DNA from: Peiella sedimenti
GTDB lineage: Bacteria; Pseudomonadota; Alphaproteobacteria; Caulobacterales; Caulobacteraceae
Assembly: GCF_030504955.1 (NCBI RefSeq)
Contig: NZ_JAUKTR010000001.1
Coordinates: 807,501 to 871,500 of the forward strand
Direction of reading: 5' to 3'
DNA: 64,000 bases
Within the stretch, counting starts at the first letter, position 1. The number at the start of each line of letters is the position of its first letter. The notes under the pieces were generated by a model, which saw only the letters and a list, made by a program, of their open reading frames with translations, had not been told where the DNA came from and did no database searches. Made by a program: the position numbers and the translations under genes. Below are positions 26,601 through 34,145 of this stretch, one piece after another.

Positions 26601-27104
26601 GCCGAGCTGAAGTCGGGCGGCTCCGCGGGGCTTGCCGACGTGCGGGGCTGGTCGCCCCAGATCAACGTGGGCGTGGCCGTCCTGATTCCGGAGGAGTACG
26701 TCCCGGACTTGAATGTGCGGCTGGCCCTCTACAGGCGCCTGTCCGAGGCGGAAAAGCTGGAGGACCGCGAGGCCCTGGCCGCCGAGCTGATCGACCGCTT
26801 CGGCCCCCTGCCGCCCGAGGCCGCCCAACTGCTCAAGGTGGTGGGCGTCAAGGGCCTGTGCCGCCAGGCCTGCGTGGCCAAGATCGACGTAGGGCCCAAG
26901 GGGGCGGTGATCGCCTTCCGCGACGACACCTTCCCCAATCCCGTGGGGCTGGTGGGTCTGATCCAGAAGCGGGCGGTCAGCTGGCGCGTGCGTCCTGACC
27001 AGAAGCTGGTGGTCAAGGGCGAGTGGGACAGCCCCGAAGCCCGCCTCGAGGCGGCCGAAAAGATCGTCGCTGAACTGGCGGCGGTGGCGCGGCCCTCGGT
27101 CTGA
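23640..27104 (+). CDS. mfd: Transcription-repair coupling factor Mfd
   Basis: A 1154-residue Mfd. The N-terminal UvrB-like part (ILEFPAWDCLPYDRVSPSPGLAARRIATL) recruits UvrA; the CarD-like RNA polymerase interaction domain is near 480-550 (LTPGDLVVHIDHGIGRYEGL). The RecG-like translocase has CGDVGFGKTEVALRA, VDEEQHFGVKHKEKLK, STTIVESGLDVPTANTLI and RADRFGLSQLYQLRGRVGRS; the C-terminal TRCF domain follows. It removes RNA polymerase stalled at lesions and hands the site to UvrAB. The start is GTG, overlapping the sdhE stop. Confidence 0.97.
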   Translation: MNPLKAIIEAPGQIEIGGAPEGLDALVVADALKKRSPVLFVARDYARAGAFQGALQFFADRARILEFPAWDCLPYDRVSPSPGLAARRIATLVELMQGLPDEPTVIVTTVGAVTQRTAPREALQQAGFSARVGSDIDMAAVERYFAVNGYQRASTVSERGEFAIRGGVIDVFPPGAEEPVRLDLFGDTLESIRAFDPESQRSTRQLTEVSLAPVSEALLDKETIARFRGGFVRAFGAPGDDPVYAAVSEGVRRQGAEHFLPLFYERPESLFDYLPDGTLVFLDHQAEEARAERMATVRDAFEARQETAHLKGGAYRALPPEALHLQDDDWSGALARHPVRRLTPFDPIGEGGVDMAGRLGRTFAAERQQDSVSLFDAVSAHARQQMAEGRRVLFASWSEGSSERLGSMLGDHGMGRIPAAPYWNAARAADPKTPQRVVLPLDSGFVTDSLAVISETDILGDRLARPRRKKRATNFLAEASALTPGDLVVHIDHGIGRYEGLKTLEVQEAPHDCLELIYHGESKLYLPVENIDLLTRYGGDSDEVQLDRLGGAAWQARKARAKERLREMAEGLIAIAAQRLLRTSESTEAPQGVFDEFCARFPYEETDDQLNAIGDVLEDLSRGRPMDRLICGDVGFGKTEVALRAAFVVAMSGKQVAVVCPTTLLARQHYASFVERFRGWPVKVRRLSRLTPAREAAETREALKSGEVEIVVGTHAVLSEQVGFKDLGLVIVDEEQHFGVKHKEKLKALRADVHILTLTATPIPRTLQMALSGIRDMSIIATPPVDRLAVRTYVTPWDPVVVREALLREKYRGGQAYFVAPRVSDLPELERFLRDQVPEVRFAVGHGQMSATQLEGVMTAFYDGEFDVLLSTTIVESGLDVPTANTLIVHRADRFGLSQLYQLRGRVGRSKARAYAYLSTPADRPVSLGAEKRLKVLQSLDSLGAGFQLASHDLDIRGGGNLLGDAQSGHIKEIGVELYQQMLEDAVAELKSGGSAGLADVRGWSPQINVGVAVLIPEEYVPDLNVRLALYRRLSEAEKLEDREALAAELIDRFGPLPPEAAQLLKVVGVKGLCRQACVAKIDVGPKGAVIAFRDDTFPNPVGLVGLIQKRAVSWRVRPDQKLVVKGEWDSPEARLEAAEKIVAELAAVARPSV

Positions 27105-27137
27105 ACCGGTCCCCGCCGCCGCTCGCCTGACGTCGCC

Positions 27138-27971
27138 TTAGCGCTGTGCGCCGTCCGTGGCTCCGCGCGCCGGCGCAGCGCGGCGTGGGCGAGGCCCCGC
27201 GCGTTCCGGCTGGGCGGGAGCGTAAGAGGGTCCGGGCCGCGTGGCGGGCGCGCGCACGGCGCCCGGCGAGGCCACGGTGGGGCCGGCGTCGGCTATGTCC
27301 GGATCACCGTGGTAAAAGATGTGCACCGGCACATCGATCTGGCGATAGCCGGCGTAACGCCCCTGGATGTTCTGGCTTTCATATTCGCACCAGCCGACCG
27401 CATTCATCTTGATCGTGGTCTCGAACACGTCGTCGACGCGCAGGAAGTCGGCCTCTGTCCCGGCGCCGTTCTGGACGAACTGCTCCATGCGCTCCTCGAC
27501 CACGCGGACCGGATTGAAGCTCAGCGTCACCCCGCCGTTCCAGTGATTTTCGAAGTTCACCGGTGCGTTGATGTTGAAGTTTCGGATCGTCTCATCACCG
27601 CCCAACTGCGCCAGAGGGGAGTGCGACCAGGTCCCGATCGGCACGATGTCCGCGCCATTCGGGGACGACGCCAGCGCCGCGTTGCCGAACATCACGCGCG
27701 CCGCGTCGGCGCGGGTGTGGGCGTTCTGGAACGATTTGCACCACACCTGGCCCCTGACGTTGAGCACCGGTGTTTGGGACGTGACCCGCAGGTCGCGCAT
27801 GGCAGGGTCTGTGCTCTGCGACATGTTTCGGACCGAGATGTTGATGGCCGGAACATTTGATGTGACGAGGATGTCGTGGACCGCGAACGACATGTCCGAG
27901 CTGTTGGCGCCGGCGGTCATCGGGGTCAGGGCGAACAGCACCCCGGCCAGAAGCAGGTTCGAAGTCTTCAT
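27138..27971 (-). CDS. Secreted hypothetical protein with a repeated motif and proline/arginine tail
   Basis: A 277-residue protein with a Sec signal peptide (KTSNLLLAGVLFALTPMTAGA). The mature N terminus holds two related stretches, DILVTSNVPAINISVRN and DLRVTSQTPVLNVRG, which suggests a short duplication. Two cysteines lie far apart (VWCKSF and VGWCEYESQ). The last ~50 residues are Pro/Arg/Ala-rich and likely disordered. The ATG at 27971 is chosen because the signal peptide starts there. I do not recognise the family. It is divergent from an XRE-type regulator, with paired palindromes between the two genes. Confidence 0.7.
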   Translation of the reverse strand: MKTSNLLLAGVLFALTPMTAGANSSDMSFAVHDILVTSNVPAINISVRNMSQSTDPAMRDLRVTSQTPVLNVRGQVWCKSFQNAHTRADAARVMFGNAALASSPNGADIVPIGTWSHSPLAQLGGDETIRNFNINAPVNFENHWNGGVTLSFNPVRVVEERMEQFVQNGAGTEADFLRVDDVFETTIKMNAVGWCEYESQNIQGRYAGYRQIDVPVHIFYHGDPDIADAGPTVASPGAVRAPATRPGPSYAPAQPERAGPRPRRAAPARGATDGAQR

Positions 27972-28080
27972 GTCAGGCGTCTCGAAGGCATGGGAGGGAT
28001 GGCGTGAGGTGTCCTGGCGACGGCGACGCTTGTGACGTCTCGGACCGCCTTCGTGCAGGTGCATCGGCGCACGCGCCGGA

Positions 28081-28107
28081 TTGCATCGTTATGCAACCGG
28101 GGTTGCA
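28081..28107. promoter_or_regulatory. Two overlapping palindromes in a divergent promoter
   Basis: TTGCATCGTTATGCAA (28081-28096; perfect 6-base arms, 4-base centre) overlaps TGCAACCGGGGTTGCA (28092-28107; perfect 7-base arms, 2-base centre). They share the half-site TGCAA. They lie between the secreted-protein gene (minus strand) and the XRE regulator gene (start at 28138), where an autoregulating repressor would bind. Confidence 0.6.
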
Positions 28108-28137
28108 GGGGGCGCGTGTCCGTGTGAGCGTCGCCGT

Positions 28138-29013
28138 ATGCGGCACGGATCCTTCGCCGAGAACCTGCGCATCCTGCTCAAGGCCCTCGTGCTCAGCCGC
28201 ACGGGCCTCGCCTCCAGCCTGAATGTCGACAAGTCCCTGGTAGGCCGATGGGCGGCGGGGACCGTCACGCCTTCCGAGCACAACTTGGCCAATCTCACGC
28301 GCTTCGTAGCCGAACAGATCGACGGCTTCACCATGCTCGACTGGGATCGATCACCGGCGGATTTTGCCGCTCGCCTTGGGGTCAGCGTCGAGGCCGCGAC
28401 TGCAACGGCTCAGTTAGAGTGGGTTCCGCCGGCCATCCAGGAAGAGGCGCGCCGGGGCGCCCGGCATCGCGGTTGGGCCTATGAAGGCCTCTGGCGCAGT
28501 ACGCGCGCCTCCAGCGATCTGCCCGGCCGGTTTCTCTGCGACATCGTCGAGATCCGTAGCCAGCCCGAGGGCGTCATCCGCTTCCGCAGCGGCATCGAGA
28601 GCGTACGTTATGAGGGCCAGGCGCTGCTCCTGCAGCATCAGCTTTTCTATTTCGGGGCGGACGCCCAGCACGGCACGGTGATCTTTGGCATCTTCAGCGG
28701 CATCGCCCGCCAGCGCGCCGAGGTCATTGAAGGCTTGTCTCTGGGCACCCTGCGCGACGCCGGGGGCTCCCCTATGGCGTCGGCCTGTGTGATGTCCCGC
28801 CTTGGTGATCTCTCCGGCGACCCTACGGAGGACGACCGTCGATTTGAAGCCGCCGTGGCCGAGCTGACGCCGCTGGCTCCTGAGGACGCTGTTTCGCAAC
28901 AGGTGCGGGACCGCCTGGCCTTGACCCAGACCCCTGAGATTCCCGGGTACCTGCGCCTGCTGTTTGCTCACTCCTTGTCGCGCGGCGCGGTTCTGGAGAC
29001 TGATGTGATGTGA
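28138..29013 (+). CDS. XRE-type helix-turn-helix regulator
   Basis: A 291-residue protein with an N-terminal Cro/CI-like helix-turn-helix (LVLSRTGLASSLNVDKSLVG, recognition helix around VDKSLVGRWAAG, then TPSEHNLANLTRFV). The larger C-terminal part (about residues 90-291) has no family I can name; it contains FRSGIESVRYEGQALLLQHQLFYFG and may bind a ligand. The ATG at 28138 is preferred to a TTG at 28081, which would place the coding region inside the paired palindromes. It is divergent from a secreted protein that it probably regulates. Confidence 0.78.
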   Translation: MRHGSFAENLRILLKALVLSRTGLASSLNVDKSLVGRWAAGTVTPSEHNLANLTRFVAEQIDGFTMLDWDRSPADFAARLGVSVEAATATAQLEWVPPAIQEEARRGARHRGWAYEGLWRSTRASSDLPGRFLCDIVEIRSQPEGVIRFRSGIESVRYEGQALLLQHQLFYFGADAQHGTVIFGIFSGIARQRAEVIEGLSLGTLRDAGGSPMASACVMSRLGDLSGDPTEDDRRFEAAVAELTPLAPEDAVSQQVRDRLALTQTPEIPGYLRLLFAHSLSRGAVLETDVM

Positions 29014-29177
29014 AGCGGGAAGTGGGATATCCGCGCAAGCGGGCAGGCCAGGCCCTTGAATCGTAACGGCTTCGCGTCTCAGGAACAGGCTTGGGTCCCC
29101 GGCGTCCATGTCCGCGTTAGACTTCGCGGACCATGATCAAAGACCCGCTCATCGCCGAACCGGCCCGCCTGGCAAGG

Positions 29178-29213
29178 TGGCGCGATCTGGCAGGGTTTGG
29201 CACGGTTTGGCGC
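29178..29213 (+). repeat. 36-bp intergenic repeat, copy 1
   Basis: This 36-base sequence (beginning TGGCGCGATCTGGCAGGG) recurs exactly, in opposite orientation, at 37600-37635; weaker similarity continues for about 25 bases beyond it. It contains the direct repeat GGTTTGGC, and in this copy TGGCGCG (29178-29184) and CGCGCCA (29211-29217) are inverted repeats. It lies between the convergent XRE-regulator and popA genes, in a 247-base gap that otherwise shows no gene. Confidence 0.85.
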
Positions 29214-29260
29214 GCCATTTTCTACCTCGGCGCCCTGCCAGGCCCCGGGGCGGGCGCTCG

Positions 29261-30610
29261 CTACGCCGCCTCGGCGCTGGCCTTGGCCGCGCGCTCCAGG
29301 GCCGCTCCGGCCGTCTCGGACGGGCGCAGTTCGGCCACGCCCAGATCAAACTCCGCCACGAAGGGCGGCCGGTCCTGCCCGGCGTCAAAGGCGGTGCAGC
29401 CGATGACGGCGGCGATGCGCTCGCCCACCGTCTGTGCCTGGGCCGCGTCGGTGGCCGGCAAGGCCAGGGCGAAGGTATCCGGCCCCAGCCGCGCGGTCGT
29501 GTCTTCGGCCCTGACCAGCCGCGACACCATCGAACCGATCTGGGGCAGGGCGCGAGCGATCCAGCCGCCGGCCGCCAGCCCGATGTGTTCGGGCTTTTTC
29601 CTCAGGCGCAGCACGCACACCGACAGGGGTCTGCGCCGGCCCCGTGCGGCCTCGGCCTCGGCCACCAGGTGCTGGGCGAACAGCTCGGCGGTGAACAGGC
29701 CGGTGGCCGGGTCCATCAGGCCCGACGAGCGGCTTTTTTCCAGCGCCTCGCGGATGGCGGTCTGACGGCGGTGAAAGCCCGCCAGGGCCGCGATGCGCCG
29801 CGCCGTCTCAGCCTCGGGCGTCGAGGGGGCGGCGATGTCCGCCACGCCGCGCCGGAACAGGTCCGCGACGTCCACGGCCTCGGGCTCCGGCAGATAGAGC
29901 AGGATGGGCGTGTGATAGAGACGCGTGTTGCGCTTCATGCCCGTGGCGATCGACATGGCCTCGGTCTGGTCGCCCCCGCTCCAGATGACCACGGCGTCGA
30001 AGGCCTTTTCGTGCAGGTAGTCGAAGGCCGTGTAGGCGGTGAACGCGCCGGTCGTCTCCACCTCGGTCTCGTCCAGCGCGTGGGACAGGGCCAAAAAGCG
30101 TGGGTCGGGATCGCCGATCATCAGCACGCGCGAGCGCCGCGGATCGCCTTGGGGCTGAAGGTCATAGCCATGCCGCGACAAGGTGCGGCGGCGCAGGGCC
30201 AGCTCTTCCTCGGTGACCGCGGCGCGGATCAGCTGCTCAAGGCGCAGGCTGGCCTGGGCCGGATGCAGGACGCCCGACATGATCAGGTCGAAGCCGTCAG
30301 CCGTCACGTCCTTCGCCTCGCCGATGCCCAGGACGGGGGTCCGCCGCTCCGGCGCGCGGGCGCGGATTTGTTCCAACAGGTCGGACACGGTCTCAGCAGG
30401 CGCCGCCAGATCGATGACCGCCGCTTCGATCGGCATATCTTCCAAGGCGGCCGAAGCGGCTCCCGCCGACGTCGCCGTAACCGTACGCCAGCCCAGTCGG
30501 TCCAGGCCCTCGGTCAGCGCATCGCCGACCGAACCGCCTTCCACCACGAGGATGCGCGCGCCGCGCCCTGGCGTGATCACGAAACCGGCCCCCCCACTCG
30601 CTTCCAACAC
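29261..30610 (-). CDS. popA: PopA: two receiver domains plus degenerate GGDEF c-di-GMP effector
   Basis: A 449-residue REC-REC-GGDEF protein. The first receiver (GARILVVEGGS... EAAVIDLAAP) keeps the phosphoacceptor aspartate; the second (SRVLMIGDPDPRFLALSHAL... DAVVIWSGGDQ) has lost it. The GGDEF active-site loop reads GPDTF, so no cyclase activity is expected. The c-di-GMP binding I-site RxxD is intact as RAED, exactly five residues before it. This combination and the length match Caulobacter PopA, which binds c-di-GMP and helps bring CtrA and RcdA to the ClpXP protease during the cell cycle. The GTG start is uncertain; GTG at 30580 is an alternative. Confidence 0.88.
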   Translation of the reverse strand: MLEASGGAGFVITPGRGARILVVEGGSVGDALTEGLDRLGWRTVTATSAGAASAALEDMPIEAAVIDLAAPAETVSDLLEQIRARAPERRTPVLGIGEAKDVTADGFDLIMSGVLHPAQASLRLEQLIRAAVTEEELALRRRTLSRHGYDLQPQGDPRRSRVLMIGDPDPRFLALSHALDETEVETTGAFTAYTAFDYLHEKAFDAVVIWSGGDQTEAMSIATGMKRNTRLYHTPILLYLPEPEAVDVADLFRRGVADIAAPSTPEAETARRIAALAGFHRRQTAIREALEKSRSSGLMDPATGLFTAELFAQHLVAEAEAARGRRRPLSVCVLRLRKKPEHIGLAAGGWIARALPQIGSMVSRLVRAEDTTARLGPDTFALALPATDAAQAQTVGERIAAVIGCTAFDAGQDRPPFVAEFDLGVAELRPSETAGAALERAAKASAEAA

Positions 30611-30698
30611 GAAGCGGGCGGACGATAGACAATGGCAGGGCGAACGCCAATGGCCGCAAGGGTTCCTTTCCCCGCCGAAATCGCGCTAAGCCAGTCCG

Positions 30699-31607
30699 GT
30701 GCAAAGCGTGAGGGCGTCACGGTTGACCAGGTCGGAGTTGAAGGCGCGGGCCAAACCCGCGTTCGGCGTGCTGGGGCGCGCCCTCGGCCGTCTGTGGGGC
30801 CGGGACGTCATGCTCTACACAGGCGGTGTCTGCTTCTTCGCTCTTCTGGCTGTTTTTCCAGCAATTTCCCTTCTGATCGGCTTCTACAAGGTGGTGCTGA
30901 CCACGGGCCAGGCCACGGCCCAGGCCGCGGCGCTTGGCGACGTGATCCCCCACGCCGCGCGCGGTATCTTCGAGAACGAGGTGGTCCGACTGACCGACGC
31001 CTCGGCGCGTACGGTGACCGCCCAGAGCGCTCTGGCCCTCATCATCGGCGCCTATGCCGCGCATCGGGGGTTCAAGGCCCTGCTGGCGGGCCTGACCTTC
31101 ATCCATGACGAGCCGGAACCCCTCGGCTTCCTCAAGTTCAACCTGCTGGCCTTCGTGGTCGCCCTGGCCGCCTTCGCGCTTTTCACAGTAGTTTCAGGTG
31201 CCGTCCTAACCTCCCGAATCTTGGAGGAAACGTCCCCAATCCACCCGTTCCAGAGTGTTGGCCTGGACCTTGAATGGTTATGGGCGTCGGTGGGTCTCGC
31301 CTTCGGCCTTTCGGCCCTCTACCGCTACGCCATGAGCCACTCCGGCCCCGTGATTTGGCTGGCCGCCGTGGGAGGAGGCGTCGCCGCCTCGCTGTTGTTC
31401 GTCGGCGCCTCGTGGGCCTGCGCCTTCTACGTGGAACAGATCGTCGAGCTGGGCGCGACCTACGGCTCGGTCGGCGCGGTGGTGGTTTTCCTGATCTGGC
31501 TGTCGTGGAACGTGAACGCCGTCTTCTTCGGCGGCGCATTGGCCACCGAGATTGAGATCGCCCTGGACAAGTACCGGGGCGCTCAGGCCGTGACCGATCC
31601 CGGCTGA
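30699..31607 (+). CDS. YihY/BrkB-family inner membrane protein
   Basis: A 302-residue polytopic membrane protein. The family start GRDVMLYTGGVCFFALLAVFPAISLLIGFYKVV is clear, followed by further hydrophobic helices and the conserved end GSVGAVVVFLIWLSWNVNAVFFGGALATEIE. About six membrane segments can be counted. Members were once called ribonuclease BN by mistake; the real function is unknown, with transport suggested. It begins with GTG. Its last 25 bases overlap the 3' end of the convergent tusA-like gene. Confidence 0.9.
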   Translation: MQSVRASRLTRSELKARAKPAFGVLGRALGRLWGRDVMLYTGGVCFFALLAVFPAISLLIGFYKVVLTTGQATAQAAALGDVIPHAARGIFENEVVRLTDASARTVTAQSALALIIGAYAAHRGFKALLAGLTFIHDEPEPLGFLKFNLLAFVVALAAFALFTVVSGAVLTSRILEETSPIHPFQSVGLDLEWLWASVGLAFGLSALYRYAMSHSGPVIWLAAVGGGVAASLLFVGASWACAFYVEQIVELGATYGSVGAVVVFLIWLSWNVNAVFFGGALATEIEIALDKYRGAQAVTDPG

Positions 31608-31840
31608 CGCGGTTCGGCCCGGAAGCTCAAGCGCCCGCCGTCCTCGGTGACCTCCACCAGAGCCCAGCCCATCTCGTTGAGCAGGTGCGGGACATCGATA
31701 CGGGCCATGGGATCATCGGCCCATAACACGATCGGCCTATCGCCTCCGGTCCGCTCGATCGCCCGGCGCAAACGCAGCGAAGGGATCGGGCACCGATGGC
31801 CCGTGGCGTCGACGATCAGCGGCTCGGCGGCCCGTTCCAT
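31583..31840 (-). CDS. TusA-like sulfur carrier protein
   Basis: An 85-residue TusA/SirA-like protein with the defining CPxP motif in GHRCPIPSLRLRRAIE; the cysteine would carry a persulfide. It then shows the expected IVLWADDPMARIDVPHLLNEMGW core. The ATG at 31840 (AGGCGG just upstream) is preferred to one ten codons earlier without an SD. In other bacteria such proteins pass sulfur to tRNA thiolation or molybdenum-enzyme maturation; no such genes lie nearby. It is divergent from the NUDIX gene. Confidence 0.86.
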   Translation of the reverse strand: MERAAEPLIVDATGHRCPIPSLRLRRAIERTGGDRPIVLWADDPMARIDVPHLLNEMGWALVEVTEDGGRLSFRAEPRQPGSVTA

Positions 31841-31888
31841 ACCGCCTAGATAGCCGCTGCCCGCGGACATGGGGAGGGGGAGCTGTTT

Positions 31889-31902
31889 TTCCGTAAACGG
31901 AA
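31889..31902. promoter_or_regulatory. Short palindrome between tusA-like and NUDIX genes
   Basis: TTCCGTAAACGGAA has perfect 6-base arms around two bases and lies in the 80-base divergent gap. It could be an operator serving both promoters, but a palindrome of this size can arise by chance. Confidence 0.28.
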
Positions 31903-31920
31903 CGAATCCCTGTTAGTTTA

Positions 31921-32400
31921 ATGCGCATGAGCCGTACCTCGCGCCCTCGAGGACCTGCCTTCACCGCCCGCCAGGTGGGCGCCTTGCCCTGGCGGCGGGT
32001 GGGGCAGGGCGTCGAAGTCTGCCTCGTTCAGACCAGCAGCAGCCGGCAGTGGCTCCCCCCCAAAGGTTGGCCCATGGAGGGGAAAAGCGATCCCGAGGCG
32101 GCCGCCCAGGAAGCTTGGGAGGAGGCCGGCGTGCGCGGCCAGGTGGATCACGCTCCCCTGGGGCGCTTCCGGCACCTCAAGGGGTTGAAGTCCGGCGGGA
32201 CCTTGCCGGCCGAGATCACCCTTTACGCCTTGCGGACGGAAGAGGTTCGGGACGACTATCCCGAGGCTAGGCGACCGCGCCGTTGGGCTGGCGTCGAAGA
32301 GGCTGCGGCCCTGGTGCGCTCGCCGGAACTGGCGGCGCTGATCCGCCGGTTCGCGGCCGACGCCATGGGAGAGGGCGATGCCGAAGGTGAGTCTGGCTGA
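31921..32400 (+). CDS. NUDIX hydrolase
   Basis: A 159-residue NUDIX protein of the diphosphoinositol-polyphosphate-hydrolase-like type (LPWRRVGQGVEVCLVQTSSSRQWLPPKGWP). The Nudix box is recognisable as GWPMEGKSDPEAAAQEAWEE plus AGV, with the metal-binding EAWEEAG core intact, but the first glutamate of the consensus is Lys and the arginine is Gln. It probably hydrolyses a nucleoside-diphosphate-linked substrate. It overlaps the next gene by 23 bases, the first of three overlapping genes. Confidence 0.86.
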   Translation: MRMSRTSRPRGPAFTARQVGALPWRRVGQGVEVCLVQTSSSRQWLPPKGWPMEGKSDPEAAAQEAWEEAGVRGQVDHAPLGRFRHLKGLKSGGTLPAEITLYALRTEEVRDDYPEARRPRRWAGVEEAAALVRSPELAALIRRFAADAMGEGDAEGESG

Positions 32401-32824
32401 ACTACCGACCCTGGTGGGTCAGGAGCTGGGCGTTTCTGACTGGTTCAGCGTCGATCAGGCCCGGATCGACGCCTTCGCTGAAGTGACAGAGGATCGCCAG
32501 TGGATCCACATCGATCAGACCAGGGCGGCGGCTGAGATTGGCGGAACCATCGCCCACGGCTTCCTGACCCTGTCCCTCATGTCGGCCATGACGTCCCAGA
32601 TTCTCGACGTCCAAGGGGTCAGTCGGGCCATCAACTATGGCTTCGAAAAGATAAGGTTTCTCAGCCCAGTGCCGGCAGGGGCTCGCATTCGGCTTCGGGA
32701 AAAACTGATGTCGGCCGAACCTCGCGCCGGTGGGCTCGCCCTGACCCGGGAGTGCACGGTGGAGATCGAAGGGGCTGAGAGACCGGCCTTGATCGCCGTC
32801 TGGATCGGCGTCCTCTATGGCTGA
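32378..32824 (+). CDS. MaoC-like dehydratase (R-specific enoyl-CoA hydratase fold)
   Basis: A 148-residue single hot-dog domain of the MaoC family. The catalytic Asp and His are in FAEVTEDRQWIHIDQTRA and in GTIAHGFLTLSLMSAM, the usual hydratase-2 motif. It likely hydrates trans-2-enoyl-CoA to (R)-3-hydroxyacyl-CoA, a possible monomer source for the PHA synthase encoded at 52.6 kb, though this link is only inferred. It overlaps both neighbours, by 23 and 8 bases. Confidence 0.87.
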   Translation: MPKVSLAELPTLVGQELGVSDWFSVDQARIDAFAEVTEDRQWIHIDQTRAAAEIGGTIAHGFLTLSLMSAMTSQILDVQGVSRAINYGFEKIRFLSPVPAGARIRLREKLMSAEPRAGGLALTRECTVEIEGAERPALIAVWIGVLYG

Positions 32825-33287
32825 GCCTTGGGTGCGTGGGCTGACGAGAGGAGAGCGCACGCTCGCCGCGGACGTCTTCGGCGGCGAGCTCCTGACCGGG
32901 CCGGTGCGGATCCTGAGAGCGCCTTGGCTCAAGCGGGCCTTCGTGGCGGGACGATGGTTCGGCCGGGACTGGATAGTCTGGCCCACCGAGTCGGTAGAAG
33001 CGGATTTCAGCGCCGCCCCAATCGGTAAGACGGCTGTGTTCGTGCACGAGCTCGTCCATGTGTGGCAGACGCAGAACGGCGTGAATCTTCTGCTTTCCAA
33101 GTTGAAGGCGGGTGATGGCCCGGGGGCGTACCGCTATCCGCTCGACGAAAGTTGTGCGTGGCAGGCCCTGAACATCGAGCAGCAGGCGGCCATGGTCGAG
33201 CATGCGTTTCGGCTCAGCCGCGGCCTGCCGGCGCCGGCTGCCGCGGCATTCTACCGGGCGAGGGCCAGATTCAGCTGTGGCCTTTGA
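32817..33287 (+). CDS. Small HExxH-containing protein (putative metallopeptidase-like)
   Basis: A 156-residue protein with a clear HExxH zinc motif in TAVFVHELVHVWQTQNG, flanked by the short region GRDWIVWPTESVEADFS. The third ligand could be in YRYPLDESCAWQALNIEQQAAMVEH, where NIEQQA resembles the downstream glutamate helix of DUF4157-type proteins. Similar short proteins in alphaproteobacteria are often labelled 'vgr related' without evidence. No signal peptide is seen, so it is probably cytosolic. It is the last of three overlapping genes. Confidence 0.75.
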   Translation: MAEPWVRGLTRGERTLAADVFGGELLTGPVRILRAPWLKRAFVAGRWFGRDWIVWPTESVEADFSAAPIGKTAVFVHELVHVWQTQNGVNLLLSKLKAGDGPGAYRYPLDESCAWQALNIEQQAAMVEHAFRLSRGLPAPAAAAFYRARARFSCGL

Positions 33288-33344
33288 TACGGCCATGATG
33301 CGTCTAAGATATATTATGTGCAATAATCGACAGGTGGCGCTGTC

Positions 33345-34145
33345 TCAGGCGCTGAACAGTACGCGCATGCCGTCATAAGCGGCTTCCACGCCGTCTGGCA
33401 GGATGGCTGACAATTCCCGGTAGTCCATGTCCAGATGAAGGTTGGTCAGAATTGCGCGCTCGGGTTTCACATCCTGAATCCAATGCAGTGTCCGCTCCAG
33501 ATGTGCGTGGGTCGGATGTGGCGTCATTCGCAGCGCATCAACGATCCAAACCTCACAGCCGCGCACCGCGTTGAGCGCCGCCTCACTCAGCTCCGAGACA
33601 TCGCTGGAGTACGCCAGCCCACCGAAGCGGTAGCCGACCGAGCTGATCGGCCCGTGCTCCTGCTCGAAAGTGGTCACGTGAACCGGCCCGCCCTTGCCCT
33701 CGACGGCCCAGGGCACGCCCCAGCCCGGCAAGGTCCACGGGTCGCAAAGGGCCGGGTAGCCCTTCTCGCCCTCGAAAATGTAGTGGAAGCGGCGCTCCAG
33801 CGTCTGGCGCGTCACAGGATCCATATAGGCCGGTATGCGCCTGCGAGCGGTCATGGCGAAGGCCCGGAGATCGTCGATCCCGTGGGCCTGGTCGGCATGG
33901 TCGTGGGTGTAGAGTACGGCGTCGATATGCTTAACGCCGGCGTCCAGCACCTGGGCCCTGAGATCCGGCGACGTGTCGACCAAGACCGTCGTGGCCTCCG
34001 GTTCCTCGCCGCGACGCACGAGTAAGGAGCAGCGCCGGCGTCGATTGCGTGGCTCGTTTGGGTCGCAGGCGCCCCAATCCCCGTTGGCGCGGGGCACCCC
34101 GCCCGACGATCCGCAGCCGAGAATGATGGCCTCAAGCTGACTCAC
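33345..34145 (-). CDS. MBL-fold metallohydrolase (PhnP-like)
   Basis: A 266-residue metallo-beta-lactamase-fold protein. The N terminus EAIILGCGSSGGVPR and the cysteine cluster region WGACDPNEPRNRRRRCSLLV are those of the PhnP/YcbX-like subgroup. The metal motif HxHxDH is THDHADQAHG; further ligands are in VTTFEQEHGP, YSSDVSEL and the C-terminal LTNLHLDMDY. A phosphodiesterase activity on cyclic phosphate is likely. It overlaps tatD by four bases and is the last gene of the tmk-holB-tatD cluster. Confidence 0.88.
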   Translation of the reverse strand: MSQLEAIILGCGSSGGVPRANGDWGACDPNEPRNRRRRCSLLVRRGEEPEATTVLVDTSPDLRAQVLDAGVKHIDAVLYTHDHADQAHGIDDLRAFAMTARRRIPAYMDPVTRQTLERRFHYIFEGEKGYPALCDPWTLPGWGVPWAVEGKGGPVHVTTFEQEHGPISSVGYRFGGLAYSSDVSELSEAALNAVRGCEVWIVDALRMTPHPTHAHLERTLHWIQDVKPERAILTNLHLDMDYRELSAILPDGVEAAYDGMRVLFSA

